Assembly: GCA_045631485.1 (NCBI GenBank)
Contig: JAZQUU010000025.1
Coordinates: forward strand, 1-19,090
Reading direction: 5' to 3'
From: SIG452 sp045631485
GTDB taxonomy: Bacteria > Bacillota > Clostridia > UMGS1840
Length of the DNA: 19,090 nucleotides
The position numbers and the translations under genes were made by a program. Of the stretch, positions 15,192 to 19,090 are shown piece by piece (the stretch's first letter is position 1; each line of letters opens with the position of its first letter). The notes below the pieces were generated by a model, which saw nothing but the letters and a program-made list of their open reading frames with translations, was not told the DNA's origin and searched no databases.

Positions 15192-15264
15192 GAACCTTTG
15201 TTTTTTGGCACCCGTTTTGGAAACATTTTCCTCACTGCAATTTTTCTGCCAAAAACAAAAGTTC
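15192..15264. repeat. Long imperfect inverted repeat in the hrcA / Spo0A_C-like intergenic region
   Basis: GAACCTTTGTTTTTTGGCA (15192-15210) is nearly the exact complement of TGCCAAAAACAAAAGTTC (15247-15264), with one mismatch and one bulged base. The 36-base loop holds a smaller hairpin, GGAAA-CAT-TTTCC (15219-15231). It lies between the divergent hrcA and Spo0A_C-like genes and is not explained by either promoter. It could be a structured RNA, a cruciform regulatory site or a decayed small element. Confidence 0.65.
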
Positions 15265-15303
15265 TCCATGCCGACATTCGCCTTCCTTCTTTCCTTTTCT
15301 GAA

Positions 15304-15321
15304 ATTTTATGATAAGGTAAA
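15304..15321 (+). promoter_or_regulatory. Candidate promoter or operator of the Spo0A_C-like gene (copy A of an 18-bp motif)
   Basis: ATTTTATGATAAGGTAAA contains a TATGAT (15308-15313) that could serve as a -10 box 37 bases before the start, but no good -35 lies 17 bases upstream. The same 18 bases recur with two changes at 18385-18402 before the only other plus-strand gene. Function is inferred. Confidence 0.4.
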
Positions 15322-15350
15322 CCCGAAATCCCCACCTAAGGAGAACCACT

Positions 15351-15758
15351 ATGCTTCATCAACAAACTATTCACGATATGCTAAATGCCCCTGCCACAAA
15401 AACAATCCCCTCTTATGTTCCCGCCTATTTGGAACAATATTACGACAAATGCTTATGCGAACTGCGTTTTCCGCCGTCTCTGAAAGGATATCCCTACATT
15501 AAGCAGGCACTTTATCACGAGCATAAAAACCGCCGTAATCTTCCCTCGCTTCATAAAGATATTTACCGTGAAATTGCAGAACTTTATAACACGCAGATTT
15601 GTGCGGTGGAGCGTTGCATCAGCTTTTGCATTCAAAAAGCATACGAACGAAATCCAAACGGCTTTCGCAGGTTCTTCCCCGACTGCAAGAAGGCACCGTC
15701 TAATTTCTGCTTTTTAAAAACCGTCTCCCTATATCTTGATTATTCCGAAGAAGCATGA
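15351..15758 (+). CDS. Stand-alone Spo0A C-terminal-domain (effector) protein
   Basis: The protein has 135 residues, starting at ATG 15351 with AAGGAG (15338-15343) 7 bases upstream. Residues about 40-133 follow the Spo0A DNA-binding domain: LKGYPYIKQAL (44-54), HKDIYREIAELYNT (68-81), AVERCISFCIQKAY (85-98) and a final segment APSNFCFLKTVSLYLD (115-130). In Spo0A these match KGYxYLxxAI, LYxxIA, VERAIRHAIEVAW and PTNSEFIA. The phosphorylated receiver domain is absent, and the first 35 residues are not a receiver. Spo0A controls sporulation; this short protein could bind DNA without phosphorylation control or act as a modulator (inference). Several usually conserved residues, such as SR before VER, are changed, so its DNA site may differ. 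It is monocistronic. Confidence 0.8.
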   Translation: MLHQQTIHDMLNAPATKTIPSYVPAYLEQYYDKCLCELRFPPSLKGYPYIKQALYHEHKNRRNLPSLHKDIYREIAELYNTQICAVERCISFCIQKAYERNPNGFRRFFPDCKKAPSNFCFLKTVSLYLDYSEEA

Positions 15759-15771
15759 TTTCAAACACAAC

Positions 15772-15804
15772 AAAAAAGGTATCGGCAATGCCGATACCTT
15801 TTTT
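15772..15804. terminator. Bidirectional terminator between the Spo0A_C-like gene and hup
   Basis: A perfect 15-bp stem (15772-15786 with 15790-15804, core GGTATCGGC) around an AAT loop has A runs on the left and T runs on the right. It can therefore end both converging transcripts. Confidence 0.93.
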
Positions 15805-15819
15805 TCATAAGAAAAATTC

Positions 15820-16089
15820 TTATTTAATAGCGTCTTTGAAAGCTTTACCAGCTTTGAAAACAGGAGCTTTGGAAGCAGGGATTTTGATTTCCTGTTTGGT
15901 CTGGGGATTTCTGCCGATTCTTGCAGCTCTTTCTTTCACTTCGAAAGTACCGAAGCCCATGATAGCTACTTTATCTCCTTTTTTTAATGCGCCGGTGATT
16001 GCATCGATGGTTGCTGCTAATGCTTTTTCAGCTTCGGTTTTTTTGAAACCTGCAGCTGCGATTGCTGCAACTAATTCAGCTTTGTTCAT
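15820..16089 (-). CDS. hup: DNA-binding protein HU
   Basis: The protein has 89 residues from the ATG at 16089, the usual HU length, with GGAGGAAA 8 bases upstream; the in-frame ATG at 16104 overlaps that site. HU is a dimer that bends and packs DNA. MNKAELVAAIAAAGFKKTEAEKAL forms the helical base, GFGTFEVKERAARIGRNP leads into the DNA-binding beta arm with its tip proline, and KAPVFKAGKAFKDAI closes the domain. It follows mazG by 56 AT-rich bases. A separate promoter is likely for such an abundant protein, but I cannot pick one out with confidence. Confidence 0.97.
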   Translation of the reverse strand: MNKAELVAAIAAAGFKKTEAEKALAATIDAITGALKKGDKVAIMGFGTFEVKERAARIGRNPQTKQEIKIPASKAPVFKAGKAFKDAIK

Positions 16090-16113
16090 TACGATTTCCT
16101 CCATAATAAATTG

Positions 16114-16131
16114 ATTATTTTTAAAAATAAT
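16114..16131. repeat. 18-bp perfect AT palindrome upstream of hup
   Basis: ATTATTTTTAAAAATAAT is its own complement and lies 25-42 bases upstream of the hup start. It could be an operator or a curved AT tract, or chance in an AT-rich gap. Confidence 0.45.
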
Positions 16132-16145
16132 TTTTTACGATTTTA

Positions 16146-16823
16146 TTAAGATTCAAACCTTGCAATATATTTTTCATTCTGACGATACATTGCAGTTTCT
16201 AAATCAACTTTCTTTGCAACAAACATTTCCACCAGAGTGGTCATCATCTCGCAAAGAGTTTCTTCCGGGTTGGAATCTGCTTCATTTCTTACATTATCCA
16301 ACATTTTCTCCAGTTTGTCAATATTTTTTGAGAAAATAATTTCATTTTTGTGCATTTTTTTGGATTTTTCCGCCAAAATTGATGCCCGAAGGACACTTGG
16401 AAGGTGTTTTGCGGTGCTTTTTAGGGTATATTCCTCTTTTTTCTCACCTTTTTTAATTTCCTCCCAACGGGTTAAAATCCCCGAAACGGATTGATCCTTT
16501 ACCTCGCCAAACACGTGGGGATGACGACGAATCATCTTTTTGGAGATAGTGTCGGCAACATCCTCCATGGTAAAGGAGCCCTCTTCTTTTCCAATCTCGG
16601 CATTCATCACAATCTGAAGCAACACATCCCCAAGCTCGTCACACATTTTGGCACGGTTCCCCTCGTGGAGTGCATCAATATATTCGTAGCTTTCTTCAAT
16701 CAGATTTTTCTTCAAACTGTCAAAGGTTTGCTCTCTGTCCCAGGAGCATCCTCCGGGACTTCTTAAAATTTCAATGATTTCGCAAAAATCAGAAAAACTG
16801 TATCGTTCTTTGTTGGTATCCAT
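16146..16823 (-). CDS. mazG: Nucleoside triphosphate pyrophosphohydrolase MazG
   Basis: The protein has 225 residues, shorter than the 263 of E. coli MazG. It cleaves NTPs to NMPs and pyrophosphate as a house-cleaning enzyme. The N-terminal MazG domain is intact: CSWDREQTFDSL (26-37), metal ligands E43, E44 and E47 in EESYE, and E63 and D66 in DELGD. RRHPHVFG follows. The second MazG domain keeps its fold signature (RASILAEKS to YRQNEKYIARFE) but lacks the EExxE and ELGD ligands, so only one active site should remain. The start is 21 bases after the M23 stop with a weak ribosome site. The order M23 peptidase, mazG, hup suggests one transcription unit. Confidence 0.94.
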   Translation of the reverse strand: MDTNKERYSFSDFCEIIEILRSPGGCSWDREQTFDSLKKNLIEESYEYIDALHEGNRAKMCDELGDVLLQIVMNAEIGKEEGSFTMEDVADTISKKMIRRHPHVFGEVKDQSVSGILTRWEEIKKGEKKEEYTLKSTAKHLPSVLRASILAEKSKKMHKNEIIFSKNIDKLEKMLDNVRNEADSNPEETLCEMMTTLVEMFVAKKVDLETAMYRQNEKYIARFES

Positions 16824-16844
16824 AGCATTTGCCTGTCTTTCTCA

Positions 16845-18281
16845 TTAATTTACATAATTGGACGGGTTTTTGGCAACTCCGTTCTTTCTCACTTCAAAAT
16901 GCAGGTGGGGACCTGTGGAATTTCCCGTGTTCCCCACGGTGCCGATTTTAGCACCCTTGGCAACCTGCTGACCCGAACGAACGGAAATACTGTTCATATG
17001 TCCGTACCAGGTTTCCAGGCCGTTGCCGTGACTGATTTTCACCATTTTTCCGTAGGAACCGTTCCAACCTGCAAAGGTGACGGTGCCGCCGTCTGCCGCC
17101 TTGATGGGATCTCCCACGGGACCTGCATAGTCAATCCCCGTATGGGATGCCGCCCAACGGGAGCCTCGGGAACCGAATCTGGCGGTTACGGTGCCGTAGT
17201 AAGGACGCATCAGAACGCCGGTGGGTGCGGTTTTGGGTTTTGCCTTGGTGCCAACTGCCACTACCTGGGTAGTGGGATTGGATAAAATCGTTTCCGACAA
17301 CACCTTTCGCTCGGTCACCGAATTGTTCACACGGTGCACTTCATACACCACGTCTTTCTGTCCGCTGACCCCTTCCACAAGCACTCTTCTTGTGCCTTTA
17401 TATAAGGAACTGTCCTGCTTTTCATTCACAGGATAGGGAATCCGTTCCCGAATGGTAATCACTTCCACCGCTTCCACGGCAATCAGAGGCTGAGGTGCCA
17501 TTACCTTAATGGTTTCCCCCTGACGGAGCCGCTCCGGAACAATTCCCGGATTGGCATCCATCAGTTGTTGGGTGCCGATTCCGTAATCCAACGCAATGGA
17601 AGAAAAGGTTTCCCCTGCCTCAACCTTATGGGTCAGGCGGGCATCCTTGGTGCCTCTTAAAATATCCAGGGCATCTTCCTTTGATACGATCATATCCGGT
17701 GCAACTCTGCATTGAGCCACTTCCACCGTGTTGGCAAAGTGAGTTTCGTTATTTTCATTTTTAAACTGCGCCTCAATTTCTTCCAGCGCAGCATAACCGT
17801 CTGCTTCCGAATAAAGCGCGGTAACCACCTTGTCGTCCACCACAATTCCGTAGGCGGGAGTCAACCCGTCAAACGCGGTGGTGATTTTATCGGTCACAAG
17901 CTCCTCACTCTGCAGGCGATGTCTGCTGACGGGAACCAGATGGAAAGACGCTTTTTCGAATTTATAATCAGTGCCTTTTACGGCAACAATTTCATCATAA
18001 GCAGTAAAGACCGCATTTTTTGCCATTTCCTGAGATGCCACAACGCCGAAGCTTTGCCCGTTTACCACAATCTGATACCCAAAATCAAGCCTTGCACTCA
18101 GGCAAAGAGCGATGAATATAATCAGATACAAAAACAAGGACTGCCGAAGCATCAGTTTCTCTTCAAAATGTTCTGCTTTGTCTTTCAGGGAATTCCACAT
18201 TCTTTCGACAGATTGGAACCTGTTGGATTGGCTTTGGTCATCCGCAGGTTTTCTGACGAGGAATCTGAATTTTTCAATCAC
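16845..18281 (-). CDS. Membrane-anchored M23 peptidoglycan endopeptidase with LysM and G5 domains
   Basis: The protein has 478 residues from a GTG at 18281, with AAAGGGTGAT upstream. A cytoplasmic N-terminus of about 47 residues leads to one membrane segment (48-66), so the rest faces outside. A LysM domain (about 216-261, VEAGETFSSIALDYGI) binds peptidoglycan and a G5 domain (about 265-345) follows. The C-terminal M23 domain (about 355-478) has zinc ligands H380 and D384 in SHTGIDYAG and H461 in GPHLHFEV, with H428 and H459 also conserved. All key residues are present, so it should cut peptide cross-links in the cell wall. Such proteins act in growth, division or sporulation; which one cannot be told here. 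It heads the mazG-hup group and is divergent from the plus-strand gene at 18455. Confidence 0.94.
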   Translation of the reverse strand: MIEKFRFLVRKPADDQSQSNRFQSVERMWNSLKDKAEHFEEKLMLRQSLFLYLIIFIALCLSARLDFGYQIVVNGQSFGVVASQEMAKNAVFTAYDEIVAVKGTDYKFEKASFHLVPVSRHRLQSEELVTDKITTAFDGLTPAYGIVVDDKVVTALYSEADGYAALEEIEAQFKNENNETHFANTVEVAQCRVAPDMIVSKEDALDILRGTKDARLTHKVEAGETFSSIALDYGIGTQQLMDANPGIVPERLRQGETIKVMAPQPLIAVEAVEVITIRERIPYPVNEKQDSSLYKGTRRVLVEGVSGQKDVVYEVHRVNNSVTERKVLSETILSNPTTQVVAVGTKAKPKTAPTGVLMRPYYGTVTARFGSRGSRWAASHTGIDYAGPVGDPIKAADGGTVTFAGWNGSYGKMVKISHGNGLETWYGHMNSISVRSGQQVAKGAKIGTVGNTGNSTGPHLHFEVRKNGVAKNPSNYVN

Positions 18282-18324
18282 CGAATCACCCTTTCTGTCT
18301 GAACAATTTTACAAACTATTTTTT

Positions 18325-18353
18325 ATTTTACCATATTCTGCCGAAAAAATCAA
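18325..18353 (-). promoter_or_regulatory. Promoter of the M23 peptidase gene
   Basis: On the minus strand TTGATT (18348-18353), 17 bases, then TAAAAT (18325-18330), ending about 44 bases upstream of the GTG start. Confidence 0.75.
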
Positions 18354-18384
18354 GTCTTTGGGCAGATTTGGGCATATTTTCCTG

Positions 18385-18402
18385 ATTTTATCATAAAGTA
18401 AA
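18385..18402 (+). promoter_or_regulatory. Candidate promoter or operator of the 18455 gene (copy B of the 18-bp motif)
   Basis: ATTTTATCATAAAGTAAA differs at two positions from copy A at 15304-15321. It contains TATCAT, and also CATAAAGTA, which fits the CATAnnnTA form of late sporulation -10 elements. No clear -35 is seen. Function is inferred. Confidence 0.35.
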
Positions 18403-18454
18403 TTAGCTGTCTTTGCCGATGGAATCTATAAAAATCAGGAAAGGAGAACTCCAT

Positions 18455-19090
18455 TTGATTGCCATTGTAACCGCTTTTTCCCAAAAAAATAACCATCCGT
18501 ATTTCTCCTTCCTTCCGTATGGGAGCAGGCGTGATTTTATCGGAGAAGAACCCGTGGTGATTTATTCCCTTTCGAGGGTTTACCGCCCCTTTTATCCTGC
18601 CATTCTTACTCATCTTGGAAAAATCCATCCCGACCTGATTCTTTCCGATGAAATTTCTCCCAATCCCGTCCCCGATTTTTTTCCGAGAATCCACGAAATT
18701 CTCTCCTTGCTTCACGGGAACAAACCGCAAAAAATTGCGATTTTATGCCAAGGGGAAGATGAGCGTCTGTTTGCACTTTTAAACATCATCAGCCCCTATG
18801 CCCAATCGGTCAGTCTGGTAACAGAGAAGAAATCTCTTTTTGAGAAACTATCCCGAAAAGCTCTTTCGGAACTTGGGCTAACAATCAACCAAAGAACCGT
18901 TTCCGATTTAAAAAATCCCGACCTCATTCTGTTGTTATCGGGAAGCTTTCCGCTCTCCTCTTTCCGACAAGGATTCTTTATCAATCTCTCTTGCAATGAA
19001 GTGTCTGTCGGCATTCCGAGCCTTTATGCCGTAAGCACTCGGGAGGTTTCCGAATTCCTGGCAAAACACCCCTATCTTGGGGTAAATCCC
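18455..19090 (+). CDS. Unrecognised protein, N-terminal 212 codons (runs off the right edge)
   Basis: An uninterrupted frame runs from TTG at 18455 to the end of the window. I choose TTG because AAGGAG (18441-18446) lies 8 bases upstream. The alternative in-frame ATG at 18419 has no ribosome site and would put that AAGGAG inside the gene. The protein starts IAIVTAFSQKNNHPYFSFLP. A segment PQKIAILCQGEDERLFALL, then SVSLVTEKKSLFEKLSRKAL and a LGLTI strand, looks like a nucleotide-binding-type alpha/beta fold (inference). HPDLILSDEISPNPVPDFFPR precedes it. No signal peptide or strong membrane segment is seen. I do not recognise the family and assign no function. It is divergent from the M23 peptidase gene. 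Confidence 0.75.
   Translation, partial: MIAIVTAFSQKNNHPYFSFLPYGSRRDFIGEEPVVIYSLSRVYRPFYPAILTHLGKIHPDLILSDEISPNPVPDFFPRIHEILSLLHGNKPQKIAILCQGEDERLFALLNIISPYAQSVSLVTEKKSLFEKLSRKALSELGLTINQRTVSDLKNPDLILLLSGSFPLSSFRQGFFINLSCNEVSVGIPSLYAVSTREVSEFLAKHPYLGVNP

Noticed and set aside
15030..15349. Minus-strand frames of 101 and 78 codons over the hrcA / Spo0A_C-like gap
   Set aside because: They cross the hrcA promoter, CIRCE or the large inverted repeat, have no ribosome site and resemble no protein; they are chance frames in A/T-rich DNA.
18204..18210. TTCGACA (and TGTCGAA near 11117), matches to the Spo0A 0A box
   Set aside because: Both lie inside coding sequence far from any start. Seven-base matches are expected by chance in 19 kb, so they are not evidence of Spo0A control.
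18350..19014. Minus-strand frames of 126 and 72 codons under the right-edge gene
   Set aside because: No ribosome sites, and one crosses the divergent promoter region; the plus-strand frame is open for all 212 codons and has a strong AAGGAG.

Overview
The window looks like chromosomal DNA of a low-to-mid GC Gram-positive bacterium of the class Clostridia. Supporting signs are an hrcA-grpE-dnaK-dnaJ operon under a perfect CIRCE operator, a Spo0A effector-domain protein, a DUF1385 (YqhQ-like) gene beside prmC, strong AAGGAGG-type ribosome binding sites, several 17-bp-spaced sigma-A promoters, and secreted modular proteins with Gram-positive signal peptides. No species can be named from the sequence alone. 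Almost everything lies on the minus strand; only two real genes, and possibly one relic frame, are on the plus strand.

Layout. (1) 1-4735: a surface or secreted pair. A 1408-residue calcineurin-like phosphoesterase carries five related beta-rich modules plus a sixth, divergent one. It is followed after 64 bp by the start of a second secreted protein built from the same module. The first 100 bases of the window are identical to part of module 2 of the phosphoesterase. (2) 4736-5637: an AT-rich scar with a broken tyrosine integrase, an unrecognised relic frame on the other strand and a 19-bp perfect hairpin. (3) 5638-6167: a five-tRNA operon (Gly-Arg-His-Gln-Lys) with a consensus promoter and a terminator. 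(4) 6282-9493: a tight operon DUF1385-prmC-Nudix-hisF, in which three genes are separated by 1-4 bases. Its promoter lies inside the terminator of the next region. (5) 9512-10197: a monocistronic SdpI/DUF1648-like membrane protein. (6) 10245-15092: the class I heat-shock operon hrcA-grpE-dnaK-dnaJ. (7) 15192-15804: a structured intergenic inverted repeat and a plus-strand stand-alone Spo0A_C protein ending at a bidirectional terminator. (8) 15820-18353: an M23 peptidase with LysM and G5 domains, MazG, and the nucleoid protein HU. (9) 18385-19090: a divergent, unrecognised plus-strand gene with a TTG start that leaves the window.

Most genes are housekeeping: protein folding and heat-shock control, release-factor methylation, nucleotide clean-up by Nudix and MazG, cell-wall cutting, and DNA packaging. 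The less ordinary points are the homogenised repeat modules shared by two secreted proteins, the receiver-less Spo0A-like protein, an 18-bp motif shared by the only two plus-strand genes, the promoter embedded in a terminator, and several unexplained inverted repeats. I found no CRISPR array, toxin-antitoxin pair, defence system or complete mobile element, and no complete multi-gene system that I would call new.
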